In this document: positions 1-29,300 of the stretch, in pieces
How the letters are laid out: the number at the start of each line of letters is the position of its first letter
How positions within the stretch are numbered: the first letter of the stretch is position 1
DNA from: Bugula neritina
Lineage: Eukaryota; Bryozoa; Gymnolaemata; Cheilostomatida; Bugulidae
NCBI GenBank assembly: GCA_964035545.1
Contig: OZ037768.1
Coordinates: forward strand, 7,307,241 to 7,371,240
Direction: 5' to 3'
Length of the DNA: 64,000 nt
Translations under genes and position numbers: made by a program
The notes under the pieces: generated by a model
The model's database searches: none
Told to the model about the DNA's origin: nothing
The model's input: the letters and a program-made list of their open reading frames with translations, nothing else

Positions 1-3000
1 ATTTACATTTAGGTATAAATATTTTACAAACAAAATAAAAGTCGGGTTTTTACTACTTAGTACCACAATGCTGCCCGAATACAAACACATAATATTTGCA
101 AATCTTCTTTTATTGTGGTTAGTATTGCTATTAGTATTAAAAAGAGAATACTAGCGAATATTGGTGTGGATCCAGATTATCAAATTCAATCTGTGTGACT
201 CGAATACTCACAATTAGTGTTATAACTTTAAACTATAAAGATTGGTACACTTGCACTCTTTTGAAGTGACGGTGAGTAGTCGGTAATCACAACAGAAAAC
301 ATTAATTTTAAAGCAGCTTCACTATCAATTTTCATTTCAATTTGAATTTGTTACGAACTCGAAGCTCAAGCTCTAAGTGTAACAGTAACATTAACTGTGT
401 GTGTAACACTAACTGTAAGTGTAACAGTAACATTAACTGTGTGTGTAATACTAACTGTAAGTGTAAGTCATAAGACTAATTCAAATTGTAAGAGTTAGGC
501 CTACACCTGCTGTTAGTTTAAATTTAAGACTAACAGTAAGTGTAACTCAAAATATGAGATTTTCAATTATTCTGAGACTGAGCGTAAGACTGCTAGTGCT
601 AGTGTTAGTGTTACTGTTGGTGTTGCTAATTTCTAAAAATAAAACTAACTGTCAAGTGTAAGACTAAATCAAAATAACTAAATCTATTAACTTAAGTAGG
701 TGTTACTCACTAAGAGTAAGAGTAAGAATATTTGTAACACTAACTCAAACTGTAGCTGTCACTGTGTAAGACTAAGTATTTCAAAAGCTACACTTTCAAA
801 TTCTTCCACGTTATTTTTAGTAAATTAATGATATTAGATAAAATGTAATTAAATTTAATATACTTATAACTATAAGTTATGCTTAATAATTAAAATTTCT
901 TATATATTAAGATTAAAGTATCGTTATGATTATCATTATAATTTAACAAAGTATTAGCATAATGATAATCATAATGATAATGATAATCATTATATTTATA
1001 AGTTATGGCTATTGTTAGTAATAGTATTAATAATACTATTACTAAATACTTACTAAAACTATTAGTTTTTAATTACTATTGGTAGTACTATTACTAATAC
1101 TATTTGTATTACTATTGCTATTAGTGTTACTATCACTATAAGTATAACTAATAAACTATAAGTATCAAGCTTACTAATTTTGATAGTGATTCACATTGAT
1201 TTATTCATTAGATTTGAGGATTAAAAATGAAAATAACATTGCGTTTTTCTGAATCATAATCAATATCATTATGAATGTCATTCCCTGAATCATTGTGATT
1301 GCGCATAGCCATCGGTTTTAGTGTTATAAATATTGTCTCATAATTGGTGATTATACAGTAAATAATTGGCGACACTGACCATATATTTAAAAATTTTGTT
1401 AGATTAATTTGTTATAAAAGTGATTTGGAGTTTAATAATAATGTCATTATAATAAAAGTATATATAATAAATAAATAAACTTTAATGGCTAGCTATCAAT
1501 ATAGGTATTAGTATAACTATTATTATTAGTATAAGTATTACTATTAGTAATAATAATACCAATAGTAATATACTCATATTTAAGTTTAATAATAACAGTA
1601 ATAATAATTAGTCTTATTTATCTTTTAATATATCAGTATTAGTGTTGCTATAGATTCTACAAAGTTTTTTAAATGATGTATATATAAGTTATTACAATAC
1701 GTATATTGGTATTGTATTACATTTATTGTTAAACTTGATAATGTAAAAATTCTGTTAGTGCAATTACTATAACCTACTATTAGTATTACTACTAGTAACT
1801 GTTGTATAGTCATATGTTGTATTATAGTATTGTAGCTATATAAGCTATTGAAGAAAAAGCTAAGAAAAGCTTTTAGCTATATATAGCTAGTTTTTGACAT
1901 ATGTAATGTCTTTTTACTTGCTTTGTACTATTCAACCAGTTTACATGTCCTCGCTGCAATAAAAATCTATATTGTAATTCTACAGTAACAATATAAAACA
2001 TTACTCACTGTTAGGCATTAAATTTGATATGAAATTAAATTTTAAGCCCAGGCTGTTTTGATATTTTAATGTACCGTTGTAGTAATCTATTAAAACCAAC
2101 AACAAGAACCAAAATTATGATGCAATAATATTAAAAACAACAATTGCCTATAATAATATAGTATTAAATCAGTCATTATGATTAGGATTGTGTTGATGAA
2201 TATCCATATATTAAAATCTATTTATTTCAGGTTGCAAAATTTTAGCTATTATAGTTCTATTTATTTTGCTTTGTGATAATTATGCGTATTCAAAATGAGT
2301 AACGCCAAAAATATGATGTTAATGTTTGATAGTAATAACTTACAACTATGATAATCATAATAATTACAATGAGTGATTGTGATATTTGCATTAATTTTTA
2401 TTGTTGTCATAGTGATAGGGATTATGATGACTTTGAAGCTCAAAAAAAGTATAATTAAATATTAACAATTCAATTAAATTTTATTTTTAAAAATGCATAA
2501 GCAGGTATAACTACAACTACAAAAATCACGGCAATATCATTCTGAGTTTAAATATAAGCAGCATTATGAATAGTAACATGATAATGTCACTATGGTTATT
2601 ATCAACAGCTATGCTTACCAACACGTGATTGCAAAAAATCTATAATAATTTAACTTTAAAGTAGTCTAAATTGAATTGAGGTTTACATAATCTGAATTGA
2701 AAAAAGAAATGGAGTTTTTCCCCCGTAAAAATCTTTGTTATTCATTTCAACAGCAAAAAAAATAAATTTTCTGAATACTACACAAAGTTGAAAATACATA
2801 GTTTCGGTATGTTTGCGATAAGAAGCTTTTCTTATTCAATTTTAATGGAATTGGGTCAGAATTTGAGTTTAAAGGAACTTTTCAAACTTTCCCCTTCAAT
2901 TAGTCACAAGTTGTTCGCCATTTAAGCTCTAGTTTCCTGTTAAAAATTAAAAATTGTGGTGTTGTACAGATATCATTATTTCGTTTTTTGTAAATATTTA

Positions 3001-5287
3001 AAAGCATCTCTTATTAGCATGTGCTTGTATTTATAAAGACCCCATTGCATGAGCTAGTTCACTGATGTCTGTGTTATTCAAATGCAGATGTATAGTAACC
3101 CATATGCTAAATATATTTTATCATTGGTTATACATGTATAAAAATTAAAATACCAATATTAAGGTAGACAATATAAAATAAGTTTCAAATTAGTTTCGAG
3201 TAAGTGTTTGTGATTAGTATGTAGGCTACTGCTAGATCTGTTGGGGTTCACCTAGTTATGAACCTTATCTGCTTGATATTTTGAGGTGAGTTAATTACTG
3301 ATAAAAAATATTAGTTTGCCATATTACGCATGAGTCTATTTTTTCAAAATATCGGAATATTTATTTGCTTTCAGGTTTAACATACAAATTAAACTTTTAA
3401 ATTTAAGGGAACTAATTGGTTCGTTTTTTATGACTGGGTAAGTTAGTTGTACCGTAACCTTTTCAGATTTAATGTTGGCTGTTACTTTGTTTTATGAGAA
3501 ATTTGCACAAACTGGCAGTAAGTCTAGGTATTCTAATGACCTTAGGGTGTATCTAGTGGCTTGATTTGTTGATGGGTGTGCTGTCATTAAGATTTCTACC
3601 ATTTTCGGTCACTGACACTATTTGTACCACTACCTTCAGTGATACTAGTACTTGATTATATAACAAAGTCAGGAGCTCCGCCCACAATTGTTTACAAAGT
3701 GCTTATTAAATTTCACTTGTAGCTATTATTGATTAGCCATTCTTTAACTTAGCAGAAGATTTTTTATATACGTACCACCATATTTTATACCTTAGCAATT
3801 TAGCCTACTAGCAAATTACAAAACTGAAAATTGGTGAAATATCCTCAAAATGATGTAACATACATGCAATATTTGCATTGCTCCCATGGGCTAGATTTTT
3901 GATGTTCAAAATATACACTTATATTTGCAAATTTATGTTAACTACTTATTTGTATGCTATTAATAAAATTTGTGTTATTAAATCATCCAGCGCAGATAGC
4001 AATATCAAGGCTGAGCCAAAAACACACTAATATTAGTTACTTCCTGTATAGGAGAATATCTCGGCAATTTTATCATGTTTTTTAATAATTATACTATTTT
4101 TAGCAATACTTGATTTTTAAAATATAAATATGTAAATTTTTGGTTCAAAAGTTATTTAAATAATGGCATGAAAGTCACCTAATTAGTAAGCTACCTTATT
4201 AATTGTTTATATTTTCACATCTAATTCACTTTAAAAGAGTTTCACGATTTATTTAGTTACCAGCCCATCAAGAGTGATAACTCCTGCTTGGTATTAACTA
4301 AAAATTTAGTAGATGGGCACATACGTTATCTGCATAAAGCTGAGCTTCGCAAATAATAATAGCCGGTTTCGGTTGGGAACAATGTTCTCAAAGCACTGGC
4401 CCATTTATGTATGGTTTAAACAATTTGATGCAAAAGAATCTGCAACTAAAATATTTAAAAAAGTACTAACAACAAAGATACATTTTAGAATACACTACAA
4501 ATTACTAACTCAGAAAAATAATTCCAATTCAGTATGTTTTTATTAAAAAATGCATTTACTTATATTATATTATGTTTTCAAGCAGCTGGTGTATAATTAC
4601 ACCTTGTAGTGGTATCTTTCTCTCATTGCGCAAGCATTAAAGCATGTTATGTTAAAGAATTACAACTGGCAGCCTGTTTGATAAATTTTCCCATATCAGT
4701 CATGGGAAAAAGTTACCTGAGTTACCCAATCAACAACGCGGTGAAGATGCTCTTACAAAACCCTTCAATAATAACTGTAAAAATAGAAGTGAGCTTTTTC
4801 CTTCAGAAGCTTTGCTAAAACACACTGTGCCACAAAAGAAAACACGCTTTAGCTACCAAAAGATTACAATATGTATACTTAAGCCTATTCAATGTCATGA
4901 CAAATGATATACCTTTTACACAATATCTTTTAGAAGATAAGACTGATGCTTACGCTATCAATATCACCTGGTTTTACCGATTTTACAGTCCTGTGTTATC
5001 TTTGTGTTAGCTCAGTTCACCATATTCCGACAGCCGGCTTCCAAATATTTTTTCCCACACTTATCACCTCCACTTCATCGGTCCTAAAAGTCACCAAGCT
5101 CATTTAAAATTTACTTGTTGAACTTGAAAGAGACTACTGATATTAGCTAATATAATGTAGCTGTTTGTTGCAATTGGCTTTATAATCAGCAACTCTAGTG
5201 GAGATTTGAACATCGGTTTGTTGGCAGCTTTATTTCGTTGGAGCGGCTGTCTGTAGTCGTGGGAAATTTTTTTGTTCTTAATAAGTG
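1..5287. other. AT-rich intergenic region, no gene seen
   Basis: No open frame here shows conserved protein motifs, and the frames present are short and of low complexity. Positions about 360-480 hold a near-perfect tandem duplication of a roughly 54-bp unit rich in gtaacactaactgtaagt. Positions 900-1800 are dominated by short attagt/taatgataat-type simple repeats. The rest is unremarkable AT-rich sequence. The promoter of the downstream RBPJ gene should lie near the right end, but I see no clear TATA box. Confidence 0.6.
360..480. repeat. Short tandem duplication (about 54 bp) in simple-sequence DNA
   Basis: The stretch gtaacagtaacattaactg followed by tgtgtgtaacactaactg is repeated about 54 bp later with only one or two differences. 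Related taactgtaagtgtaa words continue to about 780. It is simple-sequence DNA with no coding signal. Confidence 0.7.
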
Positions 5288-18826
<13,539 letters not shown>

Positions 18827-20321
18827 TTGTTCAACTATGTGGAAAGATAACTCCAAATGTAATATTTGCTACTGCCTGCTTCCATTTTAGTAGTCATGCA
18901 TTCAGTAATGATTACAAGATATTATATTACGTAGTTGCCAGTAAATAAATCATATTCCGATGTGTAAACTGTAAATAGTAATCTATATTATTTTAAATGA
19001 TATTTATGTTCATTTGTATTCTGACAAAACCTCATATGACTCATTTGGGAATACTAGTTATTGCATGTTGACTAAACAACTTTTTAGCAATTTTATTTGT
19101 GCTTTAAATAATTTCATTGTATTGCACGTGACATGAGCAAGCCAAATTTTTTATGCTCATTAAATTTTCCAAGTGTGATGTCATTTTTGTAACTATACTT
19201 TGTATCTAAAATAAAACTTCTAATTTAAACACGAATAATACTTTATATGAATGTCATCAATAATACAGTTTAACTGCATGAATGTGTTATTAGGAGGGTC
19301 AACTAGTCATTGGTATTAATAAGGAACTTGTCTTTCATGGTCTATTGGTTGGCCTAAACGGTTTGTAACTTTGTAGGAAATATTCAGGGACAATTATTCA
19401 GTTATAATTAAGATTAATATCAACTAAAGCTCAACAAGAAGGCTCATACTGCATTCACACACCTGGTATTTAGACATTCTTTTAAAGTGTTGCAATAGCT
19501 TTTTATTTACTGTTGAAGTCGTAGAAATTGTGAAAATATGTCAGCTCAGCTGCTAAGGCTATCAACAAAAATATAGTCAGTTCATCACTGCTGGCAATGG
19601 CTACTATCCGCCCACACACCATAAATAATCAGCTATTCAAGTAATCAAACAAGTTTATTTTTTTATATTACTCATTATCAAAATGAATATAATTAAAAAC
19701 AATTATCTTATATTTAAATTATTGTAAATAGAAAACTTGTTCATAATTAGATTATTCAGGCTTCTTAACAATTATATATTTTAAACCCACAACCCAATAA
19801 ATAGCACCTTGTCAATTTATTCATATCTGTAATATATGCAATGTAATATATAACAATAAATGAAATTCTGGAATTGTAACGGAAGGATTTTTGATCAACA
19901 AAGAAACAAAAATATATTTACACATAACCAAAACATACTTTGAGCATGGGAGTTATCTACTCAATAAGACAACTGCTGTGTATGACCCTTAAATTGTATA
20001 AAAATATATCTGGATAAAAGAAATATGGAATGTGGCAATATACTTACAACTTTTAGTGTAAGTGATTAGCTACCTACTTATAGCAGAGTTGAATCTACAG
20101 TGCCCTAAACAATATCAATTAACCAAGACTAACATGAGCAAACATTTCAAAAAGTTAGCCAGAACAAGTTAAAGATTGTCTTAGCTTTCATAGTTTTGCG
20201 TTTAGGGTAAAAGTGCAACGATCCCCATGCAACATTATCACTACAAATGGTTGGGGCTAGTCGCAATTACCGGTGTCAGATCAAATATCAATTGGGTTCT
20301 GGTAGAAGTGGAATACCTTCA
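18827..20321. other. Region between convergent RBPJ and ephrin genes
   Basis: This 1.5-kb AT-rich interval holds the 3' ends of two convergent genes. Candidate poly(A) signals for RBPJ are AATAAA at 18944-18949 and 19210-19215. TTTATT words on the + strand near 19655 and 19817 could serve the minus-strand ephrin. Nothing else is recognised. Confidence 0.6.
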
Positions 20322-23300
20322 TTAGGTGAGTTCATGTGCAACTACGCCTAGTATTAAAGAAGTGATGACAACGTATTTAGATACTGTATTCCTCGTGTCT
20401 GAACTATTAGCAAATTGATCATAAATTTCTTGGATCCCTAATGCTTCACGAGGATTTGCACCTACAAATACAAAAGCATTTCGTTAACGGATATTGATAG
20501 TGATTAATAAATTCTACTTCTTATTGAGACAGAGTATCCTTGAGTAGAGTAGAGTGAGTGTAACATTATAAGTTAGCCAATGAAGGCCTCAAATAACAAA
20601 ACCAACTACACAACTGAGCATTTGACAACAGGTTATTGTGTCTACATACTGATCAACTTCATCATTCTTTTAAGAATAAAAGTCAATATTGTTTCTATTG
20701 ATGAAAACTGTAGAAAAACACATTCAGACACACTGTCTACAAAGTCGTTACCCGATAACTAAAATTGAAAGTTTTTACATATAAAGTAAACAGGCAAATT
20801 ACACAAGTTAAAATGTGACTTGAGTCCATTTTTCTTCTTAGTTCAGTTTGTGATTATATGTGTATACAGCTAGACTTAGTAAGGAATTAGAAATCAGTAA
20901 TCATTATTGAATTATATACAATATCATTAAAAGGAAAGCAACACATTTGTTCATTAGACTATCAATTAGAGAATCACTAATGCTGAGATGAGAAACTAAG
21001 GCCGTGCAGTGTCGACATATTTGACGACAAAGGGAAGGTAAACCTGCTGACTAGGCAATACACAAATACAAACGTGATAATTATCGGCTTTACTTTCGCC
21101 ACGCATGAGCGAATAATTTAGAATACGACTTATCAAAGGATGGGAATAAGTCATATTATTATAATGATAAACGAAACATTCATATGTTTAATACACTAAC
21201 AAAGCCATCAATCATAGTGTGATCAGTAGTCTATTAGATGGACACTGTTGTGTAATTGATAAGGATTCTACAAACTGCAAGTTTGAATAGAAAACAATAT
21301 TACATTATAATGCATATAAATGTCACTGAAATACACCTGCTGAACTAGTCATATTCGAACAATGAATGGCTAGTAAGGTGGTTTATTAAAGGTGAGAAGA
21401 TTATCTTCTTATGATTATTCTTCTGCCACATTGAATATTTGTAGCCAAGCAGCACATCAAATCAAGTGGGGAAACTATTTGAAGTTGCATTAACTTGAAT
21501 AGATAAAAATTCCTAATTACTTTCATCAGTAATGTACTATAAAACACTTACTAGTTGATAATATTTTAGTTGTAACATCCTTCCAGGATGTAGTAGGTGA
21601 TGATGTGGTAGTTGATATAGTTGTAGGTGGATCTCCAGTTGCTATTGGTGGATCTGTAAAACCTAAAACAGCACAATTTACTATAAAACATAGTGAATCA
21701 CAAATAGAGTGAAAAGAAGGACTCAAATTAAACTGCTAGAAATAACTAGAATAATAATTTACTGAAGCATTACAAATTAACATTGTCTTTCTGTAGTAAC
21801 TAGAGCTACAAATGTTACTGTCTTTTTTATGGATTTCTTTGGGTATGCTATAACAAGACAACAGTTGATATTTTTCAGTGATTCCACTATACTGGAAGTT
21901 GGTCGGGAGTGAAACTACTTTTACGATATCAAGGTTGAAACATCTACAGAGACTAATAGATGACTTCACAAAGCAGACATTTGGGAGAGGATGATCAGCT
22001 GGACACTTGGTGAATTCCTGAACCTTTCAGTAGTGAGATATAACTGGATGTATAGCAGGAAATGAGAGAAATTAGACTGTTTAAGACGGGCATAGGATAA
22101 CTCCCCAAACATTTGCAGGACTTTGTAAAGTTTGGTTGGTCTCAAATTACAGAAAGGAGGGCATTAGCAATGTTGGGAATAGAGGAGTAAGCATAGACAA
22201 TAAATGTATACAAAGGATGGTTTCGTAACTAAAGTTTAAAAGTTAATGAACCTCTTTTATAGCTCAATTGTTTGAAAATATAAAATAAACAATTTGACAA
22301 GATTTTGACTGGCTTTAGTATTATCAAGCAGGATACTTTCTAACATTGAGTCTAGGTTTAGTGAGAAATGAGATTAACATAAATAAGCCAACTAAATAGA
22401 TTAAAGCTGGTATATCAAATAGAAAATTGCAAGCATTATAGTGTTGCAAAGAGAGGATGATGGAGTGCAAGTTGAAAGTTGGAGATACCTGCAGTTTGAT
22501 TGCATTTAACTGCCTCGGCTGGGCATGTAAATGTCGAATCTGTGCAAATAATAAACATATCACATAGAAAAATTCCTTCTACTCACAAAAATTGTGTAAT
22601 AATAACATAAGATAAAGTAAAATAGAGTTGTCAAAATATGTGGTTTCTAGAGGTGAATTATAAATATTTGAGGTAAAAGGTACAATCATAGCGACTTCCA
22701 TCAAATTCAATGTAAAGAGCAACCTTCTTGGGGAAACAGTCTAGGTAGATCACAGAGAAGTGACAAAGTAAGCTATGTTATTAACCAGTATAGAATGCCA
22801 TAAGAAGACCCAACCAAATAAGTCAAACAAAAGATTGATTGATACACATTTCCACTTCTTTTAAGATTGAATATAAATTACATGTTCAATGATCTATTTA
22901 TGCATTATCACCAATACTTAAAGACCTATTGAATCATGAAATATTTGGGCAAGAGATTGCAATCTAATACAATTTGATATAAACTAGCATAAGATATTAA
23001 AAAGATAGCTGTTTGGCTACCTTTTGATGTTCTTCAACTTATTGAGAAATTAGGTAAATCACTTCGTTGATTTCTCAAAGCTAATCAGCTAATCAGCTAA
23101 TCAATCTGGTAGTAAATTTGCTAAAAACTTTAAACTAATACTAGAACTTTTTTTTAAATATAAAAATGGAGTCAGCTGAAATTATAGTACAATCACTACA
23201 ACTTACTGTCGTTGCAGCAGACCCTGACTATAGCTTTCATGTTGTATCTTTTACAGGCACTGTGCGTTGGTTCTCTGTTATTGATGCCACTTAGAGGTCC

Positions 23301-26300
23301 TGTAGATATAGCTGCAAGAAAATGTTTCAAATATTTCAAATAGCAAACTGACAAACTAAATCCTGCAGGTGATCTAACTAGAAATTGCTTCTTTCCGCAA
23401 AAATAATCATCTCAAGAAAGTATATTAGTTGAAAAACAGGTGTTGATTACCCAGTGAATATTTTCACAGGAGTTTTTATAAATTCTGACTGCTTTAAGGG
23501 AAATAAAATGGCTAAGAGTAGATACAGCAGGTCAGATTATTAAAATGTTGGAGTATTATAATGGATAAACGACAGATTTAAACCAGGAATACTAAATCCC
23601 AAGGATTAGCCAAGTGCACTATCATGGGAAAGCAGATTATTAGTCTGGGAGACGTGTGATGGAAATGCTGCAGTTTATCACCACATTCTCTCAAGTCTTA
23701 ACCACATAGCTATGCATTTCTGAATATTAATTAATGGCTCTAGCTGCTAACCCTATCACTCCAATTACCTAGTTTCTACTAAATGGCGGCCATTTAAAAA
23801 TGTGTTTTTTGTAAACCTGATACAGTTTCCAGTATAAAAAGTATTGAAATTTTTTGCCCAAATATTAAAACTAGTTGAGTTTTCAATTTTAATGAATATT
23901 TAAAAAGTGGCTGGCAAATAATTAAATAACTAAGTTTAAAGTTCATTTTAATAAACAAGTTAGCTTCCTAAAAGTCAATAAAATGTTGTTGCTACAATAA
24001 TTTTTCTACCAAGCAAAGAAGTCATTCTAAATAAACTACTATTATGCAGGATTATAAAAAATACGGAACAATTATTAGTCTAACTTGTCACGGCTACATA
24101 AATGACCAGTAAACTGATTATATATAATTAATATAGACAACTTTGGTTTAATAATCTTAAACCTCAAATGTCAAAGTGATGAAAAATGGTGGCAAAATTT
24201 TAAGGCTATAAGCTAAGTTGATTGCTATCAATAAAGCTGTAGCTCTCTAAGATTTCTCGCACTTACAGGTAAAGAAATACTCTTGTCCTGAGACGTACGA
24301 AAGCCCACCATAGCTGCCAGGCAAAGGTAGGAAATGGTCAATAAACGAAGTAAATTCTGTCTGGTTGTAGGGTGTGCTACAGTTGTGAACTTTTTCTATG
24401 CCGTACTGATTCCTCAGTTGAGATTCACTGACGTTAGGGATGTGACATGAATCATAAAATCTCTTTGGAAGCTGCAACACAGAATTCAGAGCATATTCTG
24501 ACTTAATAATCAGTATTTAAATATCGTGGAATTTAATCTTGTACATCAGTTATAATGACCCTGCATTCGAAACACTTTGATAGAGCAAAGGTTACACGCG
24601 ATACTTGACAGTTCCATTTAATTTATTCACATTGCACGCACAATTCAATTGTATCTTTAGTACGATCTCCTCCAATGGATGCTTTAATAACATAAGCCAT
24701 GAGAAAAATCTAATAGTTACTAACATGCGTGGTATTCAACAGTTATGGGTGTAAAATAGACGTGTGCTGCAGACACAATCAAATGACTCAAACAATTCTA
24801 CACAATAGGAGCAAATAACAATAGCCCTGGTCTAACATCTTGACTTGTAGCATTAGAATTTGTTCAACTCACATAAAACCCGTTTTTTGTCAACAGTTAG
24901 GAACCCAAACTAAATAAATATTATCCAGTATGGACTATGTTCATAGTACAAACTATAGACTTTATTTCTCTGATCATTTTCCATACATACCCTGTAAATG
25001 ATGTAGTGTTCTGTATCATCCCTGTCTGTAGTTGAATCGGTATAAAATGGACAAATAAATCTAATTCTTTCCTTTATTTGAACTTGCACAATATGATCAT
25101 TGTTACTTCGTAGAAATCTATAAGAAACATGAGAAGACAAGGTTTTTATGTGCATCTACATTCTGTTAATTTAGTTTTACATCACAAACAAAACAACTGT
25201 GACAAATATCATGTTTCCTCTGTCCATCAATAAAGATAATATTGTCATATTGGATAATATTAATAGGGAAATGAAGACACTCTTCTGGCTGGTTTTGATA
25301 TATTTAACCAACGTGATGTGACAATGCAATGCTTTCCTAGGTTAGTACTTCTTTATTTTATACCATTGTATTACAAGTAACAACTACTGCGTGTCAAAAG
25401 CGTAAGGTTGCGCAGTTAATACTGATATATGTGTTTTTGAAATGGTTTTCATTGTGCAGGTTCCAGTAGAGAAGAATAATTATCTGGGTGGCAGTGTTTT
25501 GCTATGATAAAAGATGATATGATATATTCTTAAAAGAACAAATGCTATTGTTATGTTCCTCATATAACTTCAGACTCATTGTTAGCCTCAGACACCCAAA
25601 GTGTTACATAGAGCCTGCAGGCATTATGCATTCCTTCTGTAGGCTTATAGAAATCAAGACTATTTTATGCCAGTCTAACTTTACTCAGAAATAAGAACTA
25701 AATAGCACACAACTAAGACACCAGGACTTAAACTATAATAATATAGAACCTGTTTCAGTCACAATCTAAATCAAAATTATACAATATTACCATAAATATG
25801 AAATATATAACTGCACCTATTTAAAAACTAAATTGAATCTACTTAAAATGCATAAATTCATCTTTCTGTCCTATTATAATATTAATTAAAAAATGCAGAA
25901 GCTGTAAGTCAATGCAGACTACTGCATGTATGGCAGGGAGGGCAGAAAATTCAGACTATAGCTATATTTATTTGTACTGCCAAGTACTTTATGACATTAT
26001 TAATTTACCAAAGTTAATTAGCTAATTTATATTCTGTTTTTCTAACCAGTCATTACAGTATTAGCTATGATAAACCACAGAGGTGTAATGCTACGCTATA
26101 GACCATAAACCTGGATATAATATGACTTCAACATTCCTTTATTATGTTGATAGATGTATAAAATATGTGTGCCATAAGCTGAACTAAATGTTATGATCCC
26201 TCTATGTCTAAGCAGATATTGTAAACAGGGTAGTTAAGTCACTAGCTAGGTTACAGTTTACTGCTCAACAATTATTCCATGCATGAACAGTTAAGTTAAT

Positions 26301-29300
26301 AATTTCAGCAGCAACAAATAAAATCAACTAAATGCTGAGTGAGAGTGGGCCCTATATCTGATATCTTAACTCATAGAGTCTTCAAAATTATTTGCTATGT
26401 CACTTAGCTTCAAGCTATAGGAAATTAATAGCAGCATGAGCCAAAAATCTAATAACACAATTGCATACAACATCATATTAATTGACACCTATTAACCTAA
26501 ATGGTTTAATATGTTAAGTAACGTAATATTTTATAATGATGCACATATTTGTGGGATAATTTTACCATTTATGCATATGATTTTTAAAGTTCTGCTTATT
26601 AAGACCTGAAGATGTGGGAGGGAAAAGACACTACATTAAAATACAATGCACTGATTTACCATAGATACAACAAAGAAGTGAAACAACATATTATTATAAC
26701 ATATTGATTAGTGAGCCTTCACAGGTGTGGAACCAACAGAACATCAATGGGAATTCACGTCATACTATGGGCAAAGAGTTTTTGTCAACTCTTAACATTT
26801 AATGCAACTTTGTAAAGAACAATGTTTATGAGCTGCAAAGGCAATTGCTACTATTCACAGCATTGTACAGGTGATATAAGTTTCCACATAATAGTCTATG
26901 TACTAGACAATGATCTTCATCCCAATGCAGAGCTATTTATAGAACACTCTTATACTTGTAGAATGTATTATATACATCTCAAAGCACATTCTAGAAACAA
27001 TTATAAAATTATCAAGCATTAAATTATTTATTTTGTAACATTTTTTGCTAAAGTTTGGTAGACTCGCACCAGTTAGCTTATAAGCAGTTTCACTAAAAAT
27101 TCCACCTAATGGTGAAACATATTTGGAAAGAGTGGAAACAAGGTGCACTGATGTAGCAATAATGTCATCATGGTAACCTGTGATAGATGAGCCTTTCACC
27201 ATGAGGAAAAAATTTCATTACTGTGGCAATAATCCAATAGTTAAGTAATGTTACATTTTAAATACTAGCGGCTATTTCACTGACTTGGTGAAGCTATATT
27301 TGAGATGGCTGCCAGTACTCTTAGCTTGTATCTAATTCATTTCAAACTCTAAGCACATCTCGTTCACAGATACAACTTAAATGGGTTTCAAGGAGAAGAT
27401 AAGATTCAGATCAAGTGAATAGTACTAACTAGACAAACAAATTTGCATAAATAGATTACTTTGAATAACACCAAAACTCCTTTTCACCAAATCATCATCT
27501 GTCATCTTGGTATGAATTCCGGTACTATATGAATCAACGAGCATATGACTCCAACTACCAGTACTTTTGATAGCTTGAATTTCTAATATATTTCTATTTA
27601 GGTGCAGCAGTGGAGAAATTGAGATAGCCCAAGTTCTTTAAATTTTGTATAAAATTTTGGTTTGGGGGCGGGTTGAAATTCTTCTTTTGCTACATTTCTA
27701 ATCTAGAACACAGGCTTTTCTCAATTTTTCCTTTACTGCACCTACCTCGTCTATTTAGGATTTCACACTTGCTCAGTGCAACAAATACTTATCGGCTGGT
27801 AGTCGCAGTACTTGAAGCTATAAGATGTGTAGCACAAAGACAAAGGTATTCTTTTACACACAGCTGTGTAATTCGTAATTACCTTAATTAATATAATTGC
27901 ATTCTTTATATTACAGGCTCATCATTCCTAAACCAAACCAAGACAATAGCTTGAATATCAAAGTTGGGCTATATATCACTTAAATATTTGAATTAATAAT
28001 AGTCATTATTATTTATAAAGGAATATTAATATTAATGATGAAATATATTATATTATTTGAATAATTTATTGCATTTTTAGTACCTGTGTGATAACCTAAC
28101 TTTCTCTCATATATGCAAAAGAAAAAGGTTGAATTGTACACGAATACAAGTTTTCCCACCGGATCAATCACTATTCAGAGAGCTAAGCTTAGTAAAATAT
28201 ACTATAGTTGAGTCATTTATGGCTGTCTATAAAGAGTGTTTATATTATGTTATCTCTGCTATGTCTATGCCTAGCCACTACCTATAAACAAGAATGATGT
28301 CATACACTAGTACTAATAAAACAACCCACGGCTCTATATGCTAGATAAAAGCTGTCTGGACTGAAACAGCATTTTATCTTCGAAATATTGGCGACATTGA
28401 AAACTAAATTCACTTAACATCTTTTTTTCAGCTCCAGTTACAATTTGATTTTCATAGATTCTATTGTCGACTGGTCGCACTTTGTCTTTGTACTCAAAGC
28501 AATTTAGTGGTTTATGAATTTATTTTACTAATTGTGCCTTTTGAATAAAGAACAATTTTCTTTTAATAATGGAAGGAGCCGAAGCAGGCAATCTAAACTC
28601 ATTGAAGCCTTCATTCTGTAATACTAACAATAGTCTATAGTGGCATGCAACTGCATCTAAAATAAATATGTAATTTTCCTTTAAACTTTATTTACCTATG
28701 TACACTAGTGTCACTGATAAACAAGCTTCTATTTGATTTGTCAACTGTGAACTCCCATTGCAGAAAACTAGACTATTGAAATGTGATATAACAGTGTTAG
28801 CAGCTCCATGTAATAGAAACAAGACCCCAGTCAAGTCAAGCGTATACAAATTAATTGACAAAAATTTACAATGTTTTCATCCCTAACAAAAAATCATACT
28901 TTGGCTAAAATCTAAATAATAATCTAAGCTGAATGATTTATACAAAATATTCTCACCACTATCAGTATTCAGAAATAGTACGAGAAGTCGACTCTGCCCT
29001 CCACAATAGCTACAAACCTTTAGGAAACAAAGGCTTTTTCTGAGTTTCTAATGTTATGCTCAACTTAGTCTTGTTTACAATCCCTTTTGTAAAAAGTCAT
29101 TGATACAATGTCCATATTGAAACCTTTTTAAACTTGTAGATAAAAGGTTTGCAAAGCTTGATCAAAAGATAAATTCAAATTTGTCATATGAACAACATGA
29201 ATTGCATAAAAACAATACAGCAGTAAATTTAATACACCTTCAAAGCTGACTCTAAGCTTATTCTGCACAACTTGTGATTAGAAAGTTGCCAGACCTGCTA

